A stretch of DNA of 64,000 bases from Aalborgiella sp043740415 (GCA_043740415.1 JAYUCJ010000152.1:5715-69714), one strand, 5' to 3'; shown: positions 25,692 through 35,048, counted from the first letter of the stretch. Notes: generated by a model from the sequence alone, not told the origin. A program made the numbers and translations.

Positions 25692-26593
25692 CCTGTCAGC
25701 CTAGTCCAAGCCTCTTGATACTTCGCCGCCGTCTTCTCAATCACCTCGCGCGGCACGCGGGGGGCTGGGGGGGTTTTGTCCCAGGTTTGGGTTTCTAACC
25801 AGTCGCGGACGAACTGTTTGTCGAAACTTGGGGGATTTTTGCCTTCTACATAACTCTCCAGCGGCCAGAAGCGGGATGAATCTGGCGTTAGCACCTCGTC
25901 CATCAGGGTCAGCGTGCCATCCGCGTCTAAACCAAACTCAAACTTGGTGTCGGCGATGATGATGCCTTTGGTCAAGGCGAATTCATAGGCGGTTTTGTAG
26001 ATGGCGATGCTGAGGGTTTTGATTTTCTCGGCCAAATCGACACCGATTTTGTCGCACATCTGCTCAAAAGTGATGTTTTCGTCGTGCTCGCCCACAATCG
26101 CTTTGGCGGCGGGGGTGAAGATGGGTTCGGGGAGTTTGGAGGCATTTTTTAGATTAGCGGGCAGTTTGACGCCGCAAACCGATTGCGACACTTGGTATTC
26201 TGCCCAGCCGCTGCCCGCCAAATAGCCGCGCACCACGGCTTCCACAGGGATGGGTTTGAGACGTTTCACCAGCATGGAACGACCGGTGACGTAAGGGACT
26301 TCGCTAGGTAAGACGGCGCTTTCAGGCGATTCGCCCGTCAAATGATTTGGGCACAGATTCGCGCCGTTTTTACCCAGCTTTTCAAACCAAAACAGCGCCA
26401 TTTGCGTGAGCAATGCGCCTTTACCCGGAATCGGCTCACCCATGATGACGTCAAACGCGCTCAGGCGATCGCTGGCGACCATCAAAATGCGGTCGCTGCC
26501 GACGGCGTAGTTGTCGCGGACTTTGCCTCGAGCCAGAAGGGTCAGAGAAGTCAGATTAGAAGTGTGAACCGAAGTAGGCTGCGCTGAAGTCAT
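25688..26593 (-). CDS. purC: SAICAR synthetase
   Basis: PurC joins CAIR and aspartate to give SAICAR in purine synthesis. Motifs include LLARGKVRDNYAV, DRLSAFDVIMGEPIPGKGALL, EAVVRGYLAGSGWAEY and DTKFEFGLDADGTLTLMDEVLTPDSSRFW. It is the 300-residue eukaryote-like long form often found in betaproteobacteria. Its 3' end is the apparent insertion site of the toxin-antitoxin array. Confidence 0.96.
   Translation of the reverse strand: MTSAQPTSVHTSNLTSLTLLARGKVRDNYAVGSDRILMVASDRLSAFDVIMGEPIPGKGALLTQMALFWFEKLGKNGANLCPNHLTGESPESAVLPSEVPYVTGRSMLVKRLKPIPVEAVVRGYLAGSGWAEYQVSQSVCGVKLPANLKNASKLPEPIFTPAAKAIVGEHDENITFEQMCDKIGVDLAEKIKTLSIAIYKTAYEFALTKGIIIADTKFEFGLDADGTLTLMDEVLTPDSSRFWPLESYVEGKNPPSFDKQFVRDWLETQTWDKTPPAPRVPREVIEKTAAKYQEAWTRLTG
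25695..25761 (-). repeat. purC 3' end, parent of the stacked copies
   Basis: This is the true purC coding end (RVPREVIEKTAAKYQEAWTRL on the minus strand). It is listed as a repeat because copies at 25000, 24262, 23386 and perhaps 22740 derive from the same sequence, one after each accessory module. Confidence 0.9.
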
Positions 26594-26823
26594 GGTTTGG
26601 CACTGGGTAGTAATTCAAATACCTGATTATCGCCTTCTGGCGAGCTCTGTGATGCTCAGACGTGTCAAATTAAGCATTGCACCAAACCATACGGGCTATT
26701 TGCAGCATTTACTGTTGCAGTTATAGGTACTCTCCTACAGACAGGCAGCATTTGCAAGTCGATAATGAAATGGATAGCAACGCTATTCCTACTCAAGGCA
26801 ACACAACACATACGGAGGCAGAG

Positions 26824-27420
26824 ATGCAACAATCAACTCAATCAACCGCCCTAGTTTCACTCGCAGCACTTTGCATGCTGGTAGCCTTTAGCACCGTTGC
26901 TGTCGCGCAACCAATCGAACCGAAAATCAAGCTGCTTACGACAGCGGCCGACCCTTTGAAAGACGCTGTACTCATAGGCCGCGTTATGACCGGAAACATG
27001 ATTTTTCAATTGGAAATTGAAGGGTCAGAGCCGATGTGGATGCAAATGGGCAATCCACCGACTTGGGGCGAGCATAAACCGGCGGCAGACGAACGCTTTC
27101 ATGTTGAGTTGAAACTGACAGATCCGAAGTCCAAAACGCGTATTCCTTACGCAGGCGCCGCTTTCATGGCGACCAACCAAGATACCGGCAAAAGCATGAC
27201 CTTGCCTTTGCCGCCCATGTGGGGCAGCAGTGGCCTGCACTACTCGGCGAACAGCGCACTATTGGGTGACGGCGCTTATGCCGCGACGGTAACGATTGCT
27301 GTACCGACGTTTGAGCGTGAATTGAAAGACAAGGATCTGTGGGCCAAGCCTGTGAGCGCCAAGTTCCATTTCAAACTTAAAAACGGCAAACTGACCGAAG
27401 TGTCCCAGGCGAGCCGCTAA
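26824..27420 (+). CDS. P19/Tp34-type periplasmic iron(II)/copper-binding protein
   Basis: The start at 26824 is set by GGAGGCAG just upstream and by the signal peptide that follows (cleavage after TVAVAQ, about residue 29). The mature domain contains EPMWMQMGNPPTW, RIPYAGAAFMATNQDTGKSMTLPLPPMW and GLHYSANSALLGDGAY, the P19/FetP pattern in which Met, Glu and His residues bind copper and iron. It lies before a Met-rich peptide and a multicopper oxidase, suggesting a shared role in metal oxidation or export. Confidence 0.78.
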   Translation: MQQSTQSTALVSLAALCMLVAFSTVAVAQPIEPKIKLLTTAADPLKDAVLIGRVMTGNMIFQLEIEGSEPMWMQMGNPPTWGEHKPAADERFHVELKLTDPKSKTRIPYAGAAFMATNQDTGKSMTLPLPPMWGSSGLHYSANSALLGDGAYAATVTIAVPTFERELKDKDLWAKPVSAKFHFKLKNGKLTEVSQASR

Positions 27421-27476
27421 GCAGCGGTCTTTGTCAAAAACAACGCACATATCAACTATTTTTTTAGGAGAAAACC

Positions 27477-27689
27477 ATGAAGACTTTGTTTGTTGTAGCC
27501 CTAATTGCAGCATCTGTATTGAACAGCGGCGCCGCTTTAGCGCAGAGCGGAAACATGATGAATGGCGGCATGTGGGGAGGTGGCATGTGGAGCGGTGGCT
27601 GGATGGGGGGTGGATATTGGCCACTGATTTTGCTGTGCATTGCCGTTATAGGCTTAGTCGTATGGATCATCACAAAAAAGGGGAAGTGA
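27477..27689 (+). CDS. Small Met/Gly-rich exported or membrane peptide
   Basis: This 70-residue protein has a signal peptide (cleavage near GAALAQ, residue 23), then a Met/Gly/Trp-rich segment with repeated GGMW units (residues 27-48), and one hydrophobic helix before a basic tail. AGGAG precedes the ATG. Met-rich segments of this type bind Cu(I). A copper-handling partner of the adjacent oxidase is likely but inferred. Confidence 0.72.
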   Translation: MKTLFVVALIAASVLNSGAALAQSGNMMNGGMWGGGMWSGGWMGGGYWPLILLCIAVIGLVVWIITKKGK

Positions 27690-27767
27690 TTGTGATGTCG
27701 AAAGCAGTGGTGCACTGCAGGGTCTGATGCATAACTAACGCATTTTAGAAATAACAAGGAGAGCGGC

Positions 27768-29396
27768 ATGTTAAGCAGAAGACAGTTGTTTCAGTTTGCT
27801 GGCGTGGCTGCTGTGGCTGGTGCTGGGGGAGCCGCTTGGATGTATTTCGGAGCGCCTAGGTCGAATGCGATGGCTGGTGGCGCGTTTCGACACTACCCGT
27901 TTGACCCGGTGGCCGCTGAGAATTTTCAGCAAAAACTGTTCATCCCGGTGGACAGTGGACCGTTCGGGGTGCTGGATGTGACCGGGCCGCTGAAAATTCG
28001 CGCTACGGCTGCGAGCTTCCCGCTACTGCCCGGCCGCGAATCGCCTTTCTTGCTGTACCAGACCGAGCAGGCGGGCAAGGCCTACCAAAACCCTATTCTG
28101 CGGATGGAGAGTGGCTCGCGCTTCACAGTTAGCCTGGACAACGCGCTTACGCAACCGACCATCATCCACTGGCACGGCCTGCACACGCCCGCCGCCATGG
28201 ATGGCCACCCCGTCAACACCATCGCCCCCGGCGGCCGTTATGACTACGACTTCACGGTGCGCAACCGCGGCGGCACCTACTGGTACCACACACACGCGCA
28301 CGAATTGACCGCCGAGCAGGCCTACAACGGTTTGGCCAGCTTCTTTTTGGTGGACGACAACGACCAGCGCAACTTGGCCAAAGCGCTCGATCTACAGCTA
28401 GGTGTGACCGACCTGCCCCTTGTCATCCAGGACAAGCGGTTCGATGCGCAGGGCAAACTGCTGTACCGACCGAGCATGCATGACGCCATGATGGGCTGGC
28501 TAGGCGACATCATCCTTGCCAACCTGACACCCAATGCGGTGCAGACCGTCATGCCGCGCAGCTACCGTCTGCGGCTGCTGAATGGTTCCAACGCGCGCAT
28601 TTACCGGCTCGCCTTCGTCGCTGGCAACACGCCGCTGGGTTTCACCGTCATCGGCACCGACGGCGGCTTGATTGAGCGGCCAGAAGCGGCGACCGAGGCC
28701 TTTTTGGCACCGGGTGAGCGTCTGGACATCCTGTTTGACGCGGGGCAGGCACAGCCCGGCACAGACATTTTTCTGAAAAGCTTGGCCTTTGATCCGATGG
28801 AGAACGAGGGTGGCATGGGTGGCATGGGTGGTATGGGTAATATGGGCGGCATGGGCTCGTCACGGCTGGCCCTAGGCGAAGCGTTCAATATCTTGAAGTT
28901 GTCCGTGGTGGCTGGAGAGCGTGTTGTTGCAAAGCTGCCAACGACGCTGTCAACGATCAAGCCCATCGCCACCACCGGCGCTGTGCTGCGCAAGATTGAA
29001 CTGTCGATGCAGCAAATGCGCTTTCTGATCAACGGGCGCAGCTTTGTCATGGACGAGATCGCGTTCAGCGTGCAGCGCAATACGGTAGAAATCTGGAGCA
29101 TCAGCAACCCCGTTCTGGGCATGCCGCACCCGATACACCTTCATGGCTTTTCGTTTCAGGTACTGGAGCGGCTGAACAGCCCGTCGCCGTTGTCGGCGCT
29201 GGCGCGTTTTGGCAAGGGGCGAACCGTCAGCGACTTGGGGTGGAAAGACACCGTGCTGGTCTGGCCCGGAGAAACGGTGCGAATCGCCATCGACTTTAGC
29301 CACGACTTCCCAGGTGATCAGACCTACCTCTTACACTGCCACAATTTGGAGCACGAAGACGCGGGCATGATGATCAATTTTCGCGTTCAGGCGTGA
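27768..29396 (+). CDS. Multicopper oxidase (CueO-like)
   Basis: This 542-residue cuproxidase is exported by the Tat system (SRRQLFQFAG, residues 3-12). The four copper motifs are intact: HWHGLH, YWYHTHAHE, HPIHLHGFSF and LLHCHNLEHEDAGMM, the last giving the type-1 Cys/His/Met ligands. A Met/Gly-rich insert at about 345-365, with six GGM repeats, matches the CueO substrate-binding region in kind. It is expected to oxidise Cu(I) or Fe(II) in the periplasm. It follows the P19-like and Met-rich genes on the same strand. Confidence 0.92.
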   Translation: MLSRRQLFQFAGVAAVAGAGGAAWMYFGAPRSNAMAGGAFRHYPFDPVAAENFQQKLFIPVDSGPFGVLDVTGPLKIRATAASFPLLPGRESPFLLYQTEQAGKAYQNPILRMESGSRFTVSLDNALTQPTIIHWHGLHTPAAMDGHPVNTIAPGGRYDYDFTVRNRGGTYWYHTHAHELTAEQAYNGLASFFLVDDNDQRNLAKALDLQLGVTDLPLVIQDKRFDAQGKLLYRPSMHDAMMGWLGDIILANLTPNAVQTVMPRSYRLRLLNGSNARIYRLAFVAGNTPLGFTVIGTDGGLIERPEAATEAFLAPGERLDILFDAGQAQPGTDIFLKSLAFDPMENEGGMGGMGGMGNMGGMGSSRLALGEAFNILKLSVVAGERVVAKLPTTLSTIKPIATTGAVLRKIELSMQQMRFLINGRSFVMDEIAFSVQRNTVEIWSISNPVLGMPHPIHLHGFSFQVLERLNSPSPLSALARFGKGRTVSDLGWKDTVLVWPGETVRIAIDFSHDFPGDQTYLLHCHNLEHEDAGMMINFRVQA

Positions 29397-29421
29397 AACT
29401 GGCTCAACAGCCGCAGTAGCC

Positions 29422-30858
29422 TCAACCCACGCGACAAATCTTCAGCATGTTCGTGCCGCCTGGCGTGCCCATGGGCTCGCCGCAGGTGATGGCGTAAACG
29501 TCGCCTTTTTGGACGATGCCACGGGCTTTTAGGTGGGCTTCGGCTTGCGCGAGAGCGGTGTCGCGGTCGCTGTCGGTGTCCATCAACAAGGGTTGCACAT
29601 TGCGGTACAGCGTCATTTTGCGCTGGGTGGCGATGCGGGCCGTCAACGCGTAGATAGGAATATGGATGCGGTGACGGCTCATCCACAGGGCGGCGCTGCC
29701 GCTTTCAGTCATCGCCACGATGGCTTTGGCGCCCAGGTGGTGCGCGGTGAACAAGGCGCCCATGGCGATGGATTGGTCGATGCGGTCCAGCTTCATGTCG
29801 GCGAAATCAGCGTCCAGCTTGACGTCTTCGGCGCTTTCGGCAGCGGCGCAGATGTTGGCCATTTCGATGACGGTTTCGACAGGGTATTTGCCGGCTGCGG
29901 TTTCGGCGGACAGCATCACGGCGTCCGTGCCGTCCAAAACTGCATTGGCGACGTCGCTCACCTCGGCGCGGGTCGGCACGGCGTTGTTGATCATGGATTC
30001 CATCATTTGGGTGGCGGTGATGGTGGTTTTGTCGTGCTTCAAGGCCAGCTTGATCATGCGTTTTTGCAGCGCAGGAACAGCGGCGTTGCCGACCTCAACC
30101 GCCAAATCGCCCCGGGCGACCATGATGCTGTCGCTGGCGATGATGATTTCTTCCAACTTAGGAATCGCCTCGGCACGTTCGATTTTGGCGATCAAATGCG
30201 GCTTGTGGTTGAATTCTGCTCCGGCGACGTTGGCCAATTGGCGCGCCAGCTCCATGTCTGAGCCATTTTTAGGGAAGCTGACGGCCAAATAATCGGCCTG
30301 GAAGCTCATGGCGGTTTTGATGTCGTCCATGTCTTTGGCGGTCAGCGCAGGGGCGGTCAAGCCGCCGCCTTGTTTGTTGATGCCTTTGTTGTTGGACAAA
30401 TCGCCGCCCATTTTGACGGTGGTGTGTACGGCTTGGCCGACGACTTTGTCCACGGTCAGCACGATCAAGCCGTCGTTCAACAACAGCACATCGTCTGCTT
30501 TGACTTCGCTGGGCAGGTTTTTGTAGTCCAAGCCGACAGCGTCTTGGTCGCCCAGCTCGGTGCGGCCGGCGTCCAGGATGAATTTAGTGCCGACTTCAAG
30601 CACGATTTTGTTGTTCACAAAACGGCTGATGCGGATTTTGGGGCCTTGCAAATCGGCCATGATGCCGACAACGGTGCCAGCGCGGGCTGCTGCTTCACGC
30701 ACCATTTTTGCGCGGTCGCAATGGTCTTGGGCCGAGCCGTGGCTGAAATTCAGGCGCATGACGTTGACGCCAGCGCGTATCATTTGCTCCAAAATGGCGG
30801 GGTCGCTGGAGGCTGGGCCTAAGGTGGCGACGATTTTGGTGGCTCTGCGTGACGACAT
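29422..30858 (-). CDS. pyk: Pyruvate kinase
   Basis: This enzyme makes pyruvate and ATP from phosphoenolpyruvate in glycolysis. RRATKIVATLGPASS, MRLNFSHGS, MADLQGPKIR, the metal/substrate region SFPKNGSD, VARGDLAVE, TATQMMESM and MLSAETAAGKYP are all present. At 478 residues it is a normal class II enzyme. It is monocistronic and convergent to the multicopper oxidase. The 137 bp upstream contain several GTAACT repeats but no recognised site. Confidence 0.96.
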   Translation of the reverse strand: MSSRRATKIVATLGPASSDPAILEQMIRAGVNVMRLNFSHGSAQDHCDRAKMVREAAARAGTVVGIMADLQGPKIRISRFVNNKIVLEVGTKFILDAGRTELGDQDAVGLDYKNLPSEVKADDVLLLNDGLIVLTVDKVVGQAVHTTVKMGGDLSNNKGINKQGGGLTAPALTAKDMDDIKTAMSFQADYLAVSFPKNGSDMELARQLANVAGAEFNHKPHLIAKIERAEAIPKLEEIIIASDSIMVARGDLAVEVGNAAVPALQKRMIKLALKHDKTTITATQMMESMINNAVPTRAEVSDVANAVLDGTDAVMLSAETAAGKYPVETVIEMANICAAAESAEDVKLDADFADMKLDRIDQSIAMGALFTAHHLGAKAIVAMTESGSAALWMSRHRIHIPIYALTARIATQRKMTLYRNVQPLLMDTDSDRDTALAQAEAHLKARGIVQKGDVYAITCGEPMGTPGGTNMLKICRVG

Positions 30859-30995
30859 GAAGATATCTCCGTTGTAATTTAGTAAACCGGTAACTCAGTA
30901 ACTTAGTTTTTATGTATCTTCGCTGATTTTAGTTACAAAACGATGAGAAAAACGTGTTTGTAAGTTACTAAAGGGTTACGAAAACGCAGACTGAC

Positions 30996-31337
30996 CTACC
31001 AGCCCAACCCCAAATGTAGCGGCAAATACACCAGCATGCCCAAACTCATGGTGAACAGCACACTTTTACGCCAAAAATAAACCGCTGCGCCTCCCAGTGC
31101 CGCGAGCAATTTGGCGTCATGCCAAGACGTCAGCAACTGCCCCTGGGTCACCAAAATCTCAGGCAAGATGACGGCGGACAAGGCGGCAATCGGGGCGTAA
31201 TGCAAGCCCCGACTGACCCAATTCGGCAGCTGCCACGACTTGCTGGAATACAAGAAAAAACACCGCGTGATGACCGTCACCAATGCCAAGCCAGCGATGG
31301 TGATGAGCGTCCAGGCGTCGGTGATATTGGCGGTCAT
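30996..31337 (-). CDS. azlD: AzlD-family branched-chain amino-acid transport subunit
   Basis: This small membrane protein of 113 residues and about four helices matches AzlD (TRCFFLYSSKSWQLPNWVSRGLHYAPIAALSAVILPEI). It pairs with AzlC 15 bp upstream to form a branched-chain amino-acid exporter. It is the last gene of the def-fmt-azlC-azlD run. Confidence 0.9.
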   Translation of the reverse strand: MTANITDAWTLITIAGLALVTVITRCFFLYSSKSWQLPNWVSRGLHYAPIAALSAVILPEILVTQGQLLTSWHDAKLLAALGGAAVYFWRKSVLFTMSLGMLVYLPLHLGLGW

Positions 31338-31352
31338 ATTTGCTAAGTTGGC

Positions 31353-32099
31353 TTAGTTTGCTTGCTTGGGTTGCCTGGGTTGTATAACGCGCTGCGTTTT
31401 ATCTAGCAGCAAGCACATAGCTACAGCGGCTGAAATCGCGACGACAATGTTCATTTTGAGCGGTAAGGCATATGCCGCAACCGCCACGGCACTCGACACG
31501 GCGGCGGCCACAATGCGCAGCTTGCTGGTCGCCAAAGAGCACAAAATACCCAGCAACGACAAAATACCCGCAAAACCCAGCCCCCAATGCACGGGAACTT
31601 GGTGCGCTAGCGCGATGCCCAGCAGACTAGCCCCCATCCAAGCCACCCAAGTCAAACCCGTGTTACCCGCTAAAAAAGCGTCTTGCGCTTGCTGCTGCGC
31701 TGCTGTTGCGCCAGGTTTCGGAAACTTGCTAACAAACTGCACGTAGCTTAAATCTGCCGTCAAATAGCCACTTAACAGGCGCTTCCACCGCGGTAAATGC
31801 ATCAAATACGGTCGCAAATGCGCGCTAAACACGACAAAACGCAGGTTCACACACAAACCGGTCAGCAAAATCACCCACATGGGCGCACCCACAGCAATCA
31901 GCGGAATGGCGGCCAGCTGTGAGCTGCCGGCGAAAACCAGCAGCGTCATCGCGACCGATTCGACCACGCTCATACCGCTGTTGACCATGGAAACGCCCAT
32001 CGTCAGTCCCCACGCCACCATGCCGGGCAGCATGGGGATGCAGTCTTTCGCGCCCTGTAAATAGGCGGGGTGGGTGTAATTGCTGCGGCTTAAAAACAT
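31353..32099 (-). CDS. azlC: AzlC-family branched-chain amino-acid exporter subunit
   Basis: This 248-residue membrane protein is the large subunit of the AzlCD exporter. The N-terminal GAKDCIPMLPGMVAWGLTMGVSMVNSGMS and the central NLRFVVFSAHLRPYL are family signatures. It lies between fmt (9 bp upstream) and azlD (15 bp downstream). Confidence 0.92.
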   Translation of the reverse strand: MFLSRSNYTHPAYLQGAKDCIPMLPGMVAWGLTMGVSMVNSGMSVVESVAMTLLVFAGSSQLAAIPLIAVGAPMWVILLTGLCVNLRFVVFSAHLRPYLMHLPRWKRLLSGYLTADLSYVQFVSKFPKPGATAAQQQAQDAFLAGNTGLTWVAWMGASLLGIALAHQVPVHWGLGFAGILSLLGILCSLATSKLRIVAAAVSSAVAVAAYALPLKMNIVVAISAAVAMCLLLDKTQRVIQPRQPKQAN

Positions 32100-32108
32100 A
32101 AGCCGCGA

Positions 32109-33125
32109 TTAAACCAGTTCGCCGAAACACATACCGACCTGCACGTCACAGCCGTGCACAAAGTCCGCCACTTTGAGGCGTTTGCCGCCTGGGCGCTGCA
32201 ATTCAGTCAAATAAACGACGCTGTATGCTGGGGTTTCAGTATTTTCAATTGCTATATTATTAATAGCAATACAGGCAATAAATATGCCGGATATATCCAA
32301 TATTTGCCCTTTTTTATAGGTTTTATCGGCTTCTATGAGGTTTTGATCGCCCAATTCTGCGTTCCACACCTTGATCTGCTCGCCGTTCAGCGATGTCACC
32401 GCGCCCGGGAAGGGGTTGAAAGCGCGGATGCGGCGGGTGATGACCTCGGCGCTTTGTGACCAGTCGATCTGCGCTTCGGCTTTTTCGATCTTGCTGGCGT
32501 AAGTCACCCCTTCGATGGGCTGCTTGGTTGCGGTTAATTGCGACAGCGTTGACAAAGTTTGGAGGATCATCTTGCCACCCATATCGGCCAATTTGTCGTG
32601 CAAAGAACCCGTGGTGTCCGACTCCGAAATCGGCAATTCGTCGCGCAGCAACATGTCACCGGTGTCCAGCCCCGCGTCCATTTGCATGATGGTGACGCCA
32701 GTGGTGGCATCGCCCGCTTCGATAGCGCGGTGAATTGGCGCTGCGCCGCGCCAGCGTGGAAGTAGCGACGCATGGATGTTCAAACAGCCGAGCCTAGGCG
32801 AAGTGAGCGCCCACTCAGGCAAGATCAAGCCGTAGGCGGCGACGACCATCACTTCAGCGCCGTCTTCAATGGCTTTATCGATAGCCGCTTTCCCAAGGGC
32901 GGCTTCATCGGGGAATTTACCGTCCAAGCGCAGTCTGCGTGGCTGGGCGACAGGGATGTTGTGGTCTATGGCGAATTGTTTGACAGCCGAGGCCTGCAGC
33001 TTCATGCCACGCCCTGCGGGGCGGTCGGGCTGGGTCAGCACCAGTACGATCTCGTGCGCTGCTGCAACCAAGGCTTGCATCGCCACACTGGCAAATTCTG
33101 GCGTGCCAGCGAAGATGAGTTTCAT
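32109..33125 (-). CDS. fmt: Methionyl-tRNA formyltransferase
   Basis: Fmt formylates initiator Met-tRNA. The formyl-THF domain has FAGTPEFA, QPDRPAGRG and NIHASLLPRWRGAAPI (116-131). The C-terminal domain binds tRNA. Residues 279-294 (SGIFIACIAINNIAIE) are an insertion from an AINTP element lying in the opposite orientation to the gene, which helps explain the length of 338 against about 315. It is 18 bp downstream of def. Confidence 0.95.
   Translation of the reverse strand: MKLIFAGTPEFASVAMQALVAAAHEIVLVLTQPDRPAGRGMKLQASAVKQFAIDHNIPVAQPRRLRLDGKFPDEAALGKAAIDKAIEDGAEVMVVAAYGLILPEWALTSPRLGCLNIHASLLPRWRGAAPIHRAIEAGDATTGVTIMQMDAGLDTGDMLLRDELPISESDTTGSLHDKLADMGGKMILQTLSTLSQLTATKQPIEGVTYASKIEKAEAQIDWSQSAEVITRRIRAFNPFPGAVTSLNGEQIKVWNAELGDQNLIEADKTYKKGQILDISGIFIACIAINNIAIENTETPAYSVVYLTELQRPGGKRLKVADFVHGCDVQVGMCFGELV
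32248..32291 (+). repeat. AINTP element inside fmt, antisense to the gene
   Basis: On the plus strand it reads GCTATATTATTAATAGCA, then CAGGCAATAAATATGCCGGA; fmt is on the minus strand. The reverse complement is also free of stop codons in the fmt frame and is translated as SGIFIACIAINNIAIE. It is the only genic copy seen in reverse orientation. Confidence 0.9.
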
Positions 33126-33143
33126 TGAACGTGTATTTGAGTT

Positions 33144-33686
33144 TTAGAGTCTAGGACGGCTCAATTTGTCATATTCAGCGTCTTTTTCATCTTCGCGCTT
33201 GAGTTTGAGCATTTTGGTTTTGATACGGTTGAATTTAAGTTTGGACAAATACTCCACAAACACCTTGCCCAACAGATGGTCCAGCTCGTGCTGGACACAG
33301 ACGGCCAGCATCTCCTCAGCCTCCAGCTGCTGCGGTTTGCCCTTGGCGTCTAAATACGTCACTTTGACGGCAACAGCGCGTTCCACTTTGTCGTAAATCT
33401 CAGGCACGGACAGGCAGCCTTCTTCGCCGATGTGCTTTTCAGGGCTGTACCAGGTGATTTCGGGGTTGATGAGCACCAAAGGCTGGTCACGCTCATCAGA
33501 CACGTCAATCACCACCAAGCGCTCATGCACGTTGACCTGTGTGGCGGCCAAACCGATGCCTTTGGCCTCGTACATGGTCTCTAGCATGTCGGCAATCAGG
33601 GTGGAGATGCGATGATCGACCTCGGCTACGGGCTTGGCAACCGTGTTCAGGCGTGGGTCTGGGAAGGAAAGGATGGGTAATATCAT
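33144..33686 (-). CDS. def: Peptide deformylase
   Basis: Def removes the formyl group from new proteins. The three motifs are GIGLAATQV (43-51), EGCLSVPE with Cys91, and QHELDHLLG with His133, Glu134 and His137. ATG 33686 (MILPILSFPDP) is preferred over the longer frame from 33710. It heads the def-fmt-azlC-azlD run and is divergent from the LysM gene. Confidence 0.96.
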   Translation of the reverse strand: MILPILSFPDPRLNTVAKPVAEVDHRISTLIADMLETMYEAKGIGLAATQVNVHERLVVIDVSDERDQPLVLINPEITWYSPEKHIGEEGCLSVPEIYDKVERAVAVKVTYLDAKGKPQQLEAEEMLAVCVQHELDHLLGKVFVEYLSKLKFNRIKTKMLKLKREDEKDAEYDKLSRPRL

Positions 33687-33791
33687 GGTGTAGAGGGGAA
33701 AAGACAACATATATTTTACTATTCCTGCCTAATTGGTGTGATTTGTGGCGATTTAGTTAGAGAATTATCTGAATTCGCGGAAAATAACTAA

Positions 33792-35048
33792 ATGTTACTT
33801 ATGCACAAAACACTGAATTCTCAAGCACTTAGCGCAACAACCACGTTGCTGGCTAGTGCGCTATTCGTAGCCCTACCATTGTCAACCGCGCTGGCGGCAA
33901 CAGCCCATCCCCTGACGGTGAGCCCTGCGCAGCAAAAAACAGCGACGCAAGTCGCGAACGATGGCGTTCCCTTGAGCGAACTGGCGCCGAACGCACCAGA
34001 TAGCCACACGGTCAAACGGGGCGACACGCTGTGGGCGATTTCCAAAATCTTCCTGAAAAGCCCCTGGCGCTGGCCTGAGCTGTGGGGCATGAACATGGCG
34101 GATATCAAAAACCCGCATTTGATCTACCCAGGCCAAATTTTGTATTTGGACAAATCAAATGGTCGGGCGCGCTTGAGCAGCCGACGTGGCGGTGTAGGCT
34201 TAGACGCGAATGGCTTGGAAACGATCAAGCTGTCACCACGCACACGCAGCAGCAATTTGCCAGATGATTCCATTCCGACTTTGCAAAACAGCTTGATCGA
34301 GCCGTTTTTAACCGAGCCCATCATCGTTGAAGAAGCCACCTTGCAAGCCGCGCCGCGCTTTGTCGCAACCCAAGAGGGCCGCGTCTTGCTCAGCGAAGGC
34401 GACCGTGCCTATGCACGCAGTGCGGATGGCGCAACCCTCAGCATTGCAGCGGGTCAACCGCGCGACTTTAGAGTTTTCCGCAATGCAACGGCGTTGAAAG
34501 ACCCGGGAACCGGTGAAGTATTGGGCTACGAAGCGCAATACGTGGGCCGTGCCAAATTGATTCGCGGTGAGTCTGTGACGGTTGTTCGCGGTGCAGAAGT
34601 CAAAGCTGGTGATGTTGCCAAGACTGAAATCATCCCAGCCACGCTAGACATTACTCGCTCCAAAGAAGAAATTCGCACGGGTGACCGCCTGTTACCTGAG
34701 CCGCCCTTGGAGCTACTGACTTACACACCCCGCGCACCTGCAAACGCGGTTGAGGCACGTATTGTGTCTGTCTACGGCAGCGCCGTGGCGAATGTGGCGC
34801 AAAACCAAGTCGTCGTCATCAACCGGGGCACCAAAGATGGCATGGAACGTGGCCACGTCTTGGCGATTCAAACCAATGGCGAACGCATTGTAGACAAGAC
34901 TGGCACCAGCTTTCAGGATATCAAATTGCCGGATGAGCGCAATGGTTTGCTGATGGTGTTCCGCCCTTTTGAGCGTGTTTCTTACGCCTTGGTGTTAAAC
35001 GCCACGCAAGCAGTGCGTGTGGGCGATTGGTTGATTAATCCGCGTTGA
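33792..35048 (+). CDS. Exported LysM-domain protein
   Basis: This 418-residue protein has a signal peptide (to about ALAATA, residue 37) and one LysM domain at about 74-120 (HTVKRGDTLWAISKIFLKSPWRWPELWGMN...IYPGQILYLD). LysM binds peptidoglycan glycan strands. The rest is beta-rich with no catalytic motif. The gene sits directly before dprA (21 bp), next to def-fmt, an order common in betaproteobacteria. An alternative ATG is at 33801. Confidence 0.88.
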   Translation: MLLMHKTLNSQALSATTTLLASALFVALPLSTALAATAHPLTVSPAQQKTATQVANDGVPLSELAPNAPDSHTVKRGDTLWAISKIFLKSPWRWPELWGMNMADIKNPHLIYPGQILYLDKSNGRARLSSRRGGVGLDANGLETIKLSPRTRSSNLPDDSIPTLQNSLIEPFLTEPIIVEEATLQAAPRFVATQEGRVLLSEGDRAYARSADGATLSIAAGQPRDFRVFRNATALKDPGTGEVLGYEAQYVGRAKLIRGESVTVVRGAEVKAGDVAKTEIIPATLDITRSKEEIRTGDRLLPEPPLELLTYTPRAPANAVEARIVSVYGSAVANVAQNQVVVINRGTKDGMERGHVLAIQTNGERIVDKTGTSFQDIKLPDERNGLLMVFRPFERVSYALVLNATQAVRVGDWLINPR

